From: Erodium maritimum | Taxonomy: Eukaryota > Streptophyta > Magnoliopsida > Geraniales > Geraniaceae | DNA: 64,000 nt | Direction of reading: 5' to 3' | NCBI GenBank assembly: GCA_963921825.1 | Contig: OY997593.1 | Span: 46,205,111 to 46,269,110, forward strand | Part shown: positions 43,714 through 54,879 of the stretch, one piece after another | How the letters are laid out: each line of letters begins with the position of its first letter | Position numbering within the stretch: the stretch's first letter is position 1 | The notes under the pieces: model-generated | Database searches by the model: none | What the model saw: only the letters and a program-made list of their open reading frames with translations | Told to the model about the DNA's origin: nothing | Made by a program: the position numbers and the translations under genes

Positions 43714-44907
43714 GCTTGTCCACGACGGTTGGGAGAGGCGATGTTAGTTACCCTCTCGTTATTGGGGCGACGACAGCATCGATTAAGAGGAGGGCGATGA
43801 TTAGAAGTAGGAAAAAAGGTATGAGAGAGATAGAGAGCTTAGGATTAGTAGAAAGGAATTTTTAAAATTACATCCATGTTCTTCAACATAGTAAAATTAT
43901 ATAAAAACAAATAAAATTCATGTTTATTACGACTGTTTGCAACTGACATTATAGCCTTTAGTTCAACCAGATCCGATGGCCGATAATTATTTGATAGGTA
44001 ACAACAGGTATTGGTAATACTGTCTATTATTATCTGAAACATTATATATTACATTCTGAAACACCTTCATTTACAACGACCTATTATAGACACTTAGCAT
44101 ATATTTTAAACATCAGTGACAACTAAGATGATAGTAGTAAAAGTAGGATTATGTGTTTCACAAATAAGGAAGAAAACAAAAAATGGCTCGTAATCCAATT
44201 TAAATCCTAGATTTCATGTATAATGCATTAAATTGTACTCGTATTTAAAGAGATTACTTTGTTGTAGAGCAACAAATGGTTTGAGACTAGGACCTTTGGG
44301 TTATGAAGAAGATGTGGCGAGGCACCCAAGCGTTTTCCCTCTAACAATATCCACATGAGAAATCGATTACACTATCGGAACTATTCTAGAAGCTCTCAAA
44401 CGTTTAACTCTTTTTCATTCTTTGATATTTGACGTGACCGAAAATTGCAGCAATAACGCTTAAAAATTTCTCCCCACAATGACTCTTATTTATAGAATTT
44501 GATTTCCTACAAGAGTGGACAAAATTTTAGATAGTCTGTTTATGGACAATATTTTAGTGTAGCTTTTTACAATTACCCCTTGAATATTACATTCATCAAA
44601 TCTAGATATGAGTTGAACGATAATAGAGAAAAAGGAAGGTTAAGAGAAGAGAGGTGACTCATTAGCAAGTGATTTTTTTACATGTTAACTTGTTTATTTA
44701 ATGTTTTGATCTTCTAATGAAAATATAGTTTGGAAAAAATTACACCTAACTATTAATTTCGTCTGGAAGATATTCAAACTTCAAAATTTTCAGTTTATTA
44801 TAAAAGGGAGTATTGTGTTAGACAACTTTTGGAAAGTTAGGATACTGCCCAAACGAAATTATAGTTATGTGTGTCTAGGTGGAAAATGGATATAGTTGGG
44901 TGTAATT
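43714..44907. other. Unassigned AT-rich spacer
   Basis: No gene or element was recognised. The first 130 bases continue the GC-richer flank seen before GYPSY-1. Confidence 0.4.
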
Positions 44908-44916
44908 AACGTTATA

Positions 44917-45115
44917 GCATGTTTTGTTTGGTTTCGATTTGCTTAATGTAATTAAATCTGGATATTTAGACATGTGTTATACCCAATGTTTGGGTTTGGT
45001 GCATCTGGTTTGAGGTGCCTATATGACATGCTATTTGTTGAAATTGAGGGTTCGCCATTGACCTTGTTTCCATTTTGGAAACTTGGTTCTTTATAAATAA
45101 AATTGATGGTAAAAA
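44917..45115 (+). mobile_element. Short LINE 3' fragment with target duplication
   Basis: A 199-bp insertion with the 9-bp repeat AACGTTATA at 44908-44916 and 45116-45124. Its last 70 bases, with GAGGGTTCG, TTGACCTTG and TTTGGAAACTTGGTT plus an A-run, match the conserved 3' end of LINE-E and LINE-F. It is best read as a very short 5'-truncated copy of that family. A SINE that borrowed the LINE tail is the alternative, but no pol III boxes are apparent. Confidence 0.65.
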
Positions 45116-45344
45116 AACGTTATAACTTGTTATTTCTAAAAACAAATATATAACATTTGTTGATCTTTTTACTGTGATGTGAAAAATGTCTATAATTATG
45201 TTAAAGTGTGTGTCACACATCGGATGTGTATAGACAAATTAACAACTTAATAACCATATTTATGCATCCACCCATCAACTTGAACTATTTGGTTGGATTC
45301 AGGTTCATAACTGTTTGGTGATGTGAGTCTACCCTGATAGTTAA

Positions 45345-46600
45345 TGTTGGATAAATTGGCTTTCAAAGCCTGTTTTGTTTCTTTTGGTTCAACACAAGTC
45401 TCATATCGAAAAGAGAGGATGGTGCTTTTGAGTTTATAAACTCTCCTCTCACTTCCCTGTTCAGAATAGGGTTGTCCAAAATGTACCCGGAACCCGGCCC
45501 AACCGGTCAAACCGGCCCACCCCGGCCCCATTGGGTTGCCCCCAATGGGTTACGGGGGCGGTAGTGGATTGGAATTAGAGGCCCCGGTGACAACTGGGTC
45601 GGGGCATGGATTGAGAAAAAGAAACCCACCGGGGCCCGGCCCCAACCGGTACGGTAAGATATTTAAATATGTGATGGAATTTCAATAGGGTATGACATAT
45701 TTTCATCGTTAAAAAGTGACCAAATTTATATTTTTTAAGCACTTTTTGATCACTTGTTAATGGTTTATTGGCCAATGAAAAAAGATCGAAAAATTGTGTG
45801 TTAGTCGGGTGAATGATGTAAATTTGAAGCTCTTAATTGTAGTTTTGAAATTTATTCCGGTTGGGCCGGTGCAAACCGGTGGCCCGCCCCATAATTTGAA
45901 CGGGTGGTTTCTATATGGCCTAATGGGTTTGGGGCCGGGGATGGGTTCTAGTTTGAGCAATCCGGTCATTCCGGGTTGGGTTAAAAACATGTCAACGGGG
46001 CCGGGCCCCGACCCATGGACGACCCTAGTTCAGAACACCAACTGGGCCTGCCTATGCTTGCTGGGCCGGAACGGGCCTCGCGCACATCGCCGCCACCGTC
46101 CGTGCGGGTCGGGAAGGGCCAAGCCGGGCGCAGGCGCGGGCTTGGGCTCGGGTTCGGGTAGAGCCTCTGCAGGGCGGGCAAAACTATCTTTGTACACAAA
46201 ATACTTTTGTTTTTTTTTTCTGTTTTGATTTATTCAAATATTTTTGAACGTTGAGGTCAAAGAGGTTCCGAATTTCCTTGGGTCTGACCCAGTAGTGGAG
46301 TCGTTGGAACAGATTGATATCAGAGTATTTGTTGCATTTTTACCTCTTTACCCTCATGTTCTACAGCTATAAAAGGAGGCTCTGGTTCACTTGTTTTATA
46401 AGGTTTTACATCATTTCCAGAGCCATACTATACACAAATCATTACTCTCCAAAAATCACCACACCCGCAGTTCTGTTTTGTCATGCTGCTTCCACATCCG
46501 GTAGAGCGAGTGGGCGCGCTGCTAGGTAGAGCTGAGAGATCCTTGGGGAGCAAACGCTGTTGCTCGCCACCTCGGGCACGCCGGACGTTTTGCTTCAAAA
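45345..46600 (+). repeat. COPIA-2 5' LTR, interrupted by a MITE
   Basis: It matches 58830-59520 when the MITE (45467-46027) and its target duplication are set aside. A short stretch at about 46602-46638 is an inverted copy of the LTR terminus seen at 59630-59665. This points to a rearrangement at the LTR-interior boundary. Confidence 0.8.
45467..46027. mobile_element. hAT-like MITE in COPIA-2 LTR
   Basis: A 561-bp insertion with ends TAGGGTTGTCC and GGACGACCCTA. It is flanked by a perfect 8-bp target duplication GTTCAGAA at 45459-45466 and 46028-46035, the hAT hallmark. The other COPIA-2 LTR lacks it, which confirms the insertion. The interior is rich in CCGG, GGGCC and CCCGG phrases, arranged partly as inverted repeats near the ends. 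It has no coding capacity. Confidence 0.9.
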
Positions 46601-46689
46601 TTGTTGGAAATTAATATTCGTAAACTGGAAAAACGATTAGCATAGCCTCAGCGACCACAACAGCTACTCTACAACTCAAGGGAACTCTT

Positions 46690-48101
46690 CTATGAGTTCG
46701 TACCTACTGCACCTGGTGAAGTGGTCCATATGGGAAACGACTCAACTGCAGTGATTTCTGGAAGCGGGAAGATCATGCTGAAGCTGACATCGGGGAAGAC
46801 GCTCGTACTCAGTAATGCCCTATGTGTCCCTACTCTGCGGCACAACTTTGTCTCTGGACCTCTGCTGATGAAGGCTAGCTTGAAGACCGTCATGGAGAAT
46901 GATACTGTTGTTTTGACCAAGAATGAAGATTTTGTAGGGAAGGGGTATTATTGTGGGGGTCTCTTTCTGTTCAATGTCGATCATGTTATTCTGAGTAATA
47001 ATAAAATTTCCGCTTCCGCTTATATTGCTGAGTCTCTTGATCTGTGGCATGGTAGATTAGGACATGTGTATGTTGCTTCAATTAAACAACTAAGAGACAT
47101 GTCTATTATACCATCTTTATCTGCCTCTGAACTCTCGAAATGTGAAGTTTGCGTAGAGGCAAAATACACTAAAAAACTTTGCAAATCTATCACAACTAGA
47201 CACACGAACCTACTTGAATTAATCCACACCGATCTTGCGGATTTCAAGAACTCGAGAAGCAAGGGAGGCAAACATTACTATGTTACCTTCATCGACGATT
47301 GCTCTAGTTTCGCGAGAGTTTATCTTCTTACTACAAAGGATGAAGCTGAAGAGATGTTCATCAAGTATAAGAATGAGGTAGAAAACCAACTCGAGAGGAA
47401 GATCAAGAGAGTGAGATCCGATAGAGGAGGAGAGTATGACTCAAACTTCTTAAAAGACGTTTGTGAATCAAATGGTATCATCCATGAAACCAGTGCACCA
47501 TACATGCCTCAACAAAATGGAGTAGCTGAACGTAAGAACCGAACGCTCAAGAACATGATGAATGCAATGCTTCTTAGTTCAGGCCTTCCTGATGAAATGT
47601 GGGGGGAAGCCGTCTTATCTGCTTGTCACATACTTAACTGTGTGCCGCACAAGAACCTTGATAAGACTCCCTACGAGTTATGGAAGGGTTATGCTCCTAA
47701 CCTAAGGTTTCTCAGAGTGTGGGGGTGTTTGGCAAAGGTAGGCTTAACTGACCCCAAGAGAACCACTATCGGATCTAAGACCTATGATTGTGTGTTCATA
47801 GGCTACGCTCAGACCAGCGCGGCGTATCTCTTCATGTCTCTAGGTGATCGCTCAATTTCTTAGGCTAGAGATGTTGAGTTCTTCGAACACATCTTTCCAA
47901 TGAAGAGGAACACCGTTGTTGATCCGGTTGAACCCACTATCCCCTTTCCGTCACTTCGTGATAGGTGGGTTGCCGAAAGCTCTACTTCACGTGGTCAACC
48001 TTAGGGACCAAGAAGAAGTAAGAGACCCAGGATTGAGAAGAACTTCAGAGAAGACTACGTCACCTCCTTTCTAGCTGAAGTTGGTCCTGAAGGTGTTGTT
48101 T
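46690..48101 (+). pseudogene. COPIA-2 pol part 1: pre-integrase and integrase
   Basis: The main frame (46721-47863) shows an LWHGRLGH zinc-region start and CX2C (CEVCVEAK). The integrase core follows with HTDL, SDRGGEY and the AERKN glutamate in DD35E spacing. The RVWGC and VFIGY segments after it are typical of copia. The region ends at the COPIA-3 insertion. Fossil sequence, not a working gene. Confidence 0.85.
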
Positions 48102-48106
48102 CAGAC

Positions 48107-49794
48107 TGTTAGTCTTAGTGCCCGTAGTTCAATCCTAAATGTCCAAATGTATATATCATCGTTAGCAATAAAATTAAAGCGGCTTTATATTACTTATGTG
48201 TTGGGGTAATATATCGATGTGTGCTCTGATCTATGCCCACCATGCGAATAGAACCATAGATCGAGATAGATCACACTCGATGGGTCCCTAGTCAACAAAG
48301 CTTCACTAGAAGCGACTAGTATGAAAGATGGCTCTTTATGGCTCACGTTCTGTTAGTCATTGGAATGATATTCCGGAGTCTGATCATAGATATCATGTGG
48401 GACATGATATTGGACGACCCGCACTGAATATGTGCCATAGATTAAGTTATGAACATATTCAGTGTTGTAGCTTGTCATGTATACTTAGACCAAGAAGTCT
48501 TTGTGATCGCTATGTAGTCAACAACTGAGTTTGACCTGAGCCTAACGTTGTCCGTAACAGGGCTTCCATAACGGCCAGGATTGGCTTGGGGACGGGCTAC
48601 ATGAGTGACACGAAAGACGGCTAAGGGATTTATCCCTCATACTAAGGTATGGGAAAGATATCGGTTCTCGGCCACTTGATCGAGAGTGACTGGAAGAATA
48701 GCATGGCCATGCACATGATACTGGGTATCATATCTTCAGTCATCTCACATATCAAGGAACGGTGATTGAGAATAATAAGGATGACGGCTCTATGCCTTAT
48801 CTCAATCAGGATATCGGAGATAAAAGGATAATGACAGGGACGACGGAAAGGTTAGAATCGACAGGGTCGATTCGCTATGCAGTGTCAGGCAATACTAAAG
48901 TCTCGTTAGTTGCCACTTAAATAGGATCAAGTAAAATGGGATTTTACGTTGATCTATTGACATGCATAAACCTAAGGGTCACACCGGAGGATGAAACTCA
49001 TTGACACATTTATGGAGAATGGCCAAAAGGGAGTTGTCTCGGGACATGACCAAAACTGGGTTTTGGGTCATGTGCCCGTAAGTGAATAGGACTTCACAGA
49101 TCGAGACAAGGCTTGGAGTCTTGGGATTGATCGCGTCGGATAATGTTGGACATTTCCGGTATGGAAGGCTTGGAGGCGATGAGCGAATCACGGGACCTCG
49201 TTGGAAATGGCCACGGGCCATGTTCCAAGAGGCCCATGAAAGGCCCATGCAACCAAGGCCCATGGAACTAATTAATCAAGTCTTGATTAATTAGTACTAA
49301 GTAAGCAAGACAAGGATTAAGGTGTTGGTGATTCACCACCTAACCCAATCTTGTCTTGCCATACTTTGTCCTATTTACACCTTACTTGACACCATACTTG
49401 TCCCATGCCTTTAGTTGGACAAGTATGGGTTTTGTTATGTTTAAGTCATCTTTTTTCAACATAACAAACACAAGACAAGAATAGGAAACACATTTTCTCT
49501 CCCTCTTCCATGGCCATTTCGGGTTTGGCTAGTTTCCTCCTCCATTTTTGTGTTCTTGAGTCCTCAAAGAGAAGAACTACGTGGCTTTGATTCCCATGTG
49601 GATACGTAGGCGTCTTGGAGACTCAAGCCAATCATTCGTTACCCGGTGTTCTTGTTTTGGTAAGAACTAGTGCTGAATTTTTCTCTTGTGAATCCATTCT
49701 TTGTTAGTTGTTTCATGGTTTTAATCGTCTCTTGGTTTTCCTTGATTTTCCGCTGCGAGTTGGTTCATCTCCAACCCTACCTCGAGACCCAACA
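48107..49794 (+). repeat. COPIA-3 5' LTR
   Basis: 1688 bp, beginning TGTTAGTCTTAG and ending GAGACCCAACA. It is nearly identical to 54880-56567. It matches the COPIA-1 LTR (reversed) over long stretches. Short frames inside it occur twice in the window because of the repeat. Confidence 0.95.
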
Positions 49795-49795
49795 G

Positions 49796-49807
49796 TGGTA
49801 TCAGAGC
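49796..49807 (+). promoter_or_regulatory. COPIA-3 primer binding site
   Basis: TGGTATCAGAGC lies one base after the 5' LTR, the same spacing as in COPIA-1. It primes from initiator Met-tRNA. Confidence 0.9.
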
Positions 49808-51350
49808 CGTGCTACCTTCGGGATTCACAAGACAGTGTTCAAAGTTTCGGTTTTGCTTGAAAGTTTCGTTTTTGGCATGTTATTTTGCTAAATTGTTTGA
49901 TAACATGTTTTAAATTATTGTTTATGGATTTAATGCATGTAAAATGAATTTTTGAAAATCATTTCAAATCTGGAAATTTTGAAAAAAAATTGATTTTTCG
50001 GGTCTCGGGAGCGGGACTCTCGGGGAGCCGAAACCGGGACCGAACGGGGCTCCGTTGGACGGAGCTAGGCCAAGCATGACCATTAGATGGTTGATATGCC
50101 AAGGCTAAACCGTTTTGTTAGTTATGACGAGTTTGGAACCTTCATGATGAACTCGAAGATCAAATGTTCAAAAGTTTCATTTTTGAACGGTTTCGATAAA
50201 CCGAGCATCAAAAAATTTCGAAACTTGGCTATTAATTAAAACCGGAAAATCACATGATGTTTGATAACATGCTTGTTTGATAACACGATGTGTGATGTGA
50301 TGTTGGCATGGTGTACATAATAGCCCCGAGCTCGATTTAATTATTTATCGCTTTTCACGGCCTGCGAGCCGTTAGAGTTAGCGTGTAATTATTCTTTCAA
50401 GGTGTGGTCGTCGAACCACTTGTTTGTAATATTTATTTATTCCCGACCTGCGAGTCGTGTATTAAATTGTAATATTTTACTCAAGACGAAGAAAGGGCGA
50501 AAAGGTCATTTGGTGGCTTTTCGGGTGTTGGCATCGGCTTGGAGTCGGTGGAGCTCAAGAAGCTAGTGGGAGTTAGTTTAGGGGGCTATTATGTGCACAT
50601 TTATCGCTTTATGCTTGGTTTAGTTTATGCATGATTAATTCTATGTGTTTTAGAATTGCATGCTTAACTTTATTTACCGAGCATATCACCTCACATGCAA
50701 AGATAAAATTGGAATTTTAATCCTTGTGTGTGAACCCTTAGAACCGTCATTGCATTGGATGTAGTTGACGGGTTCAAAGGAAGAATTACATTGGATGTAA
50801 TTTGAGGCATCATTGCATTTGGAATGTAGTTGATGTGCTCATCGCATCTAGGATGTGCCAAAGTTTTGAACACAACTGGACAAGTAAAAGCGGGTCATGT
50901 CCGATACCTCCCAATATTCAACACCTTACTACCTCCCCGTCCTATGGGTGTCGTGCGCATTAGCGGAGCATCCATGGGGAAGCGGGGTAGTAGGTTTGGA
51001 CGACATATGTGGGTGTCGTGCGCATTAGCGGAGCACCTACATAGTGACGAGCCATAGTTGAAAATTGGTGGACCCGACTACGATTCTCGGCCTGAGGTTG
51101 AGCTAGGGTAAAAGATAGGGTAAGTCGTGTACATAAGTACATACCCTAGCCAAGAGTCACATTGGATGTGATTGGATGGAGTCCTACCTACATAGCTCGA
51201 TTAAGTGGTGAGCATTAGTTCAGCTTAATCGAGTGAATCAAGGATCTTGGTTTCAGATTCTAAAGGTTTAGAATTGATTGTTGGTGTTTAAGCTTGATCT
51301 TCATAAAATTTATTCAGTTTACTGATTGAATTTTATCTGTTGTAGATCAA
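49808..51350 (+). other. COPIA-3 leader with conserved repeats
   Basis: Untranslated leader of about 1.54 kb. It carries two direct copies of GGTGTCGTGCGCATTAGCGG (from about 50948 and 51012). It also carries four ACATTGGATGT-type motifs near 50753, 50787, 50816 and 51160. Both sets correspond one for one with the COPIA-1 leader. Confidence 0.7.
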
Positions 51351-54300
51351 ATGGAAAATTCAGTGAACATTAATAGTTTGTCATTAAAAACCATTCTTGA
51401 CAGGGTCAAGCTAAATGGGACAAACTATTTGGACTGGTACAGAATTTTGAGGATAGTCCTCAAGTCTGAACGCAAAGAATATGTCCTTGACAAGGCTGTC
51501 TCTAAGACCATATCAGAGTTACATGAAGTGTCATCAGCTGCTGAGAAGAATATCTCAGGGATCTGGGATCCAAGGATATTCTGATGGTCAACAAGGGAAT
51601 TGGAAGTGGCAAGGGCTGGGCCCATGCGCACTTGGCAGGAAAGATGAGACACCTGAGAGTGTCTGCTTCTACTGCCAACAGCCTGGTCATTGGAACCGGG
51701 ATTACAGGAAGTTCACGGCTGATCTGAAGAAGGGCAGTGGGACTGCGCCTTCATCAAATAGCCTGGATGATCTGAAGAAGGGCAGTAGGACTGCGCCTTC
51801 ATCAGGAAACCTGGATGATCTAAGGAAGGGCGGTGGGATCGTGCCTTCATTCGGTATTAACTCTATAGAGCTACATCTCTCTACTTCCAAAGATTCATGG
51901 GTATTAGATACCATGACTGAATCTCACACATGCACTAATATATGGTGGCTGAAAGTAGGAGAGATTTGGAAAGCACGAAATGGACCTCAGAGTTGTGGCA
52001 ACTGCTGTAGGATCCATGAGTCTTGCTTTGCCAAGAGGCCTTGTCTTAGTATTGTATAATGTATATTGCATACCTACTTTTAGTAGGAATATTATATCTG
52101 TATCCGTGTTTGACAAGGAAGGATATAATGTTAATATTGGAAATTGAGTTTTCAATGTTCTATGCAATGATATGTTTTATACCAGTACTGACATGGTTGG
52201 AGGATTGTACATATTAGATATGGGTAACAATGCCTCAAGTTCTATATATTCCGTTAATACCAAGAGGTCTAAATCCAACGATTTAAACCTAACTCTGTTA
52301 TGGTACTGTCATTTGGGTCGCATAAACAAGAAGCGCCTATCAACACTTCAGAAGTGCGGGCTTTCAGGTTCATTCGAATTCCATTCGATCGATAGGTGCA
52401 AGGTTTGTTTGATGGGCAAAATGACTAAAGTGCCCTTTATCGATCGCGATGAAAGGGCGGGTGAATTATTGGGGCTGATACACTCGAATGTGTGTAGACC
52501 AATAAGTTCACTTGCCAGGAGGGGTTTTAACTACTTTATCACATTTACTGATGATTACAGTAAATATGGTTATGTCTCTTCGGTGAGACATAAGTCTGAA
52601 GCTTTTGATAAATTCAAAGAGTTTAAGACTATAGTAGAAAACCAGCTCGACAAAGGTATTAAGGCACTTCGATTGGATCGAGGTGGAAAATACTTGACCA
52701 TAGAGTTATTAGATCATCTAAAAGAGAATGGGATCCTTTTGGAATGGACTCCTCCTAGGTCACTGTAGTTGAAAGGTGTAGCCAAACGGAGAAATCGGAC
52801 ATTGTTAGACAATGGTCTGTTCCATGATTAGTTGGACTGATCTCCCAATCTCTTTTAGGGGTTTTGCTCTAGAGACGACCGCATTCATAGTGAATCGGGC
52901 TTCGACGAATGGTGTGGAAGGGACACCATTTTAAAAATGGTACGGGATGATGCCCGCTTTGTCCTTCCTAAAGATTTGTGGTTGCGAGGCTTATGTGAAA
53001 CATTTGGTTTCGACTAAGCTCGAACCAAGATCTGAGATATGCACCTTCGTGTGGTATCCCAAAGCAACAAGGGGATACTATTTCTACAATCCCAGTGAGA
53101 ACATGGTGTTCGTCGCTTGGGGTGGGGTCTTTATGGAAAAGAAGTTTTGTTTCCAAAGACGTCATTGGGAGGACTGTGCATCTCGAAGAAATTCAGGATG
53201 GTACAGATCTGTCTAAACCAATTGGCAACCCAGTAGAAAGGAGCCAGAGATTGTCGTAGAGTAAGAACCAATTCCTGTTACAATTCCGGAAGGTCCAAGG
53301 CGATTTGAAAGGATCAATCTTCCACCTCCAAGATATGGTATCCGGAGGTGACAATGAAGTCATGGTGGATCACGATGATCCAGCCACCTTTCAGGAAGTC
53401 GTGGATGGGCCCAACTCCGAGTTATGGCTGGGAGCCATGAGGGAGGAAATGCAATCCATGTCGGACAACCGAGTCTGGGAACCGGTTGATCCCATCAATG
53501 GTGTGAGGACCATAGGATGCAAATGGATCTTCAAGGTGAAGATGGACATGGACGGCAACCCTCTGACCTACAAAGCTCAACTGGTGGCGAAAGGTTATAG
53601 GCAGATCCAATGGATTGACTATGAGGAAACCTTCTCCTTAGTGGCTATGGTCAAAATCGATCCAAATTCTTCTTGACATAACTGCGTATCATAATTACGA
53701 GATATGGCAAGTGGATGTCAAAACCGCTTTCCTAAATGGAAATTTGACTGAGTACGTTTGTATGTCTCGGCCCAAAGGTTTTGACGATCCGAAGAATAAG
53801 GGAAAGATTTATAAGTTGTTGAAATCCATTTATGGATTGAAACGAACTTCTCGGAGTTGGATCCTTCGTTTTGATGAAGCTGTAATTGGATTTGGCTTAA
53901 TCAAGAACGAGGATGAATCTTGCGTTTATAAGAAGGCTAGTGGGAGCAAGATTACCTTTCTGGTTCTCATTGAAAACGACATCACAACCTTGCACGAGAC
54001 TAAAGCTTGGTTGAGGAAGTGTTTTTCAATAAAGGACTTAGGCGATGCTTCTCATATCTTAAGGATTAAGATATGTAGAGATCGCACCAAGAGGGTCTTG
54101 GATTTAAGTCAGGGAACCTATGTGAACAAGGCATTGAGTAGGTTCTTAATGCTCGATTCAAAGAAAGGACTCTTACCCACTAGTCATGGCATTCATCTCA
54201 GCAAGACTCAGTGTCCTAAGACACCTGATGAGCTGAAAAGGATGATGAGAATCCTATGCGCCTGGGGGCAGGATCGATCATATATGCCATGACATGTATG

Positions 54301-54864
54301 AGACCAGACGTCTCGTAAGCCTTATGTTGTACCAGTAGACATCATTCTAACCCGGGGGAAAGATGATGTTGAACTAGTCGTCGAAGGATGAGTAGACGCT
54401 AGTTTTCCAAGACAAATCCAGATGACTTTAGAAGTCAATCAGGATATGTGTTTACGCTGAATGGCAGAGCTTTAGCTGGGAAAGCGTAAAGCAAGATACC
54501 ATTGCCGAATCTACGACAGAGGCCAAGTACATGGATGCTGCAGAGGCAGCTAAGGAGGCTATGTGGATTTGGAAATTCATGGCAGGGCTGGGTGTAATTA
54601 AAAACCCATCCAGTCCGGTGAATCCATTTTGCGACAACACAAGGGCCATTGCGCAAGCTAAAAGCCTAGATCGCATAACAAATCCAAACATGTACTGCGG
54701 CGTATCCACCTCATCAGATAAATACTGAACTGAGGTGAAGTGAAGATAACCGATATTGCAACAGATGATAACATAGCCAACCCTTTGACTAAGGCAGTGT
54801 CACTGCCTGAACATGTTAGACATGTAAAGTCGATGGGGACATATTGGAGTTTAGATTGGAACTA
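51351..54864 (+). pseudogene. COPIA-3 Gag-Pol region, broken
   Basis: Recognisable parts in order are a Gag start (ILDRVKLNGTNYLDW), a nucleocapsid knuckle (CFYCQQPGHW), a protease remnant, integrase remnants (HSNVCRP and the RCKVCLMGK zinc segment), the RT start (VRTIGCKWIFKVKMD), further RT pieces, and an RNase H end. All are close relatives of COPIA-1 counterparts. Broken throughout. Confidence 0.85.
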
Positions 54865-54879
54865 GGGCAAGTGGGAGAT
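54865..54879 (+). promoter_or_regulatory. COPIA-3 polypurine tract
   Basis: GGGCAAGTGGGAGAT lies directly before the 3' LTR, the same 15-base tract as in COPIA-1. Confidence 0.85.

Noticed and set aside
46310-46330. A TGATATCAGAG phrase as a COPIA-2 primer site
   Set aside because: The same phrase is inside both LTRs (also at 59223), so it is LTR sequence and not the primer site.
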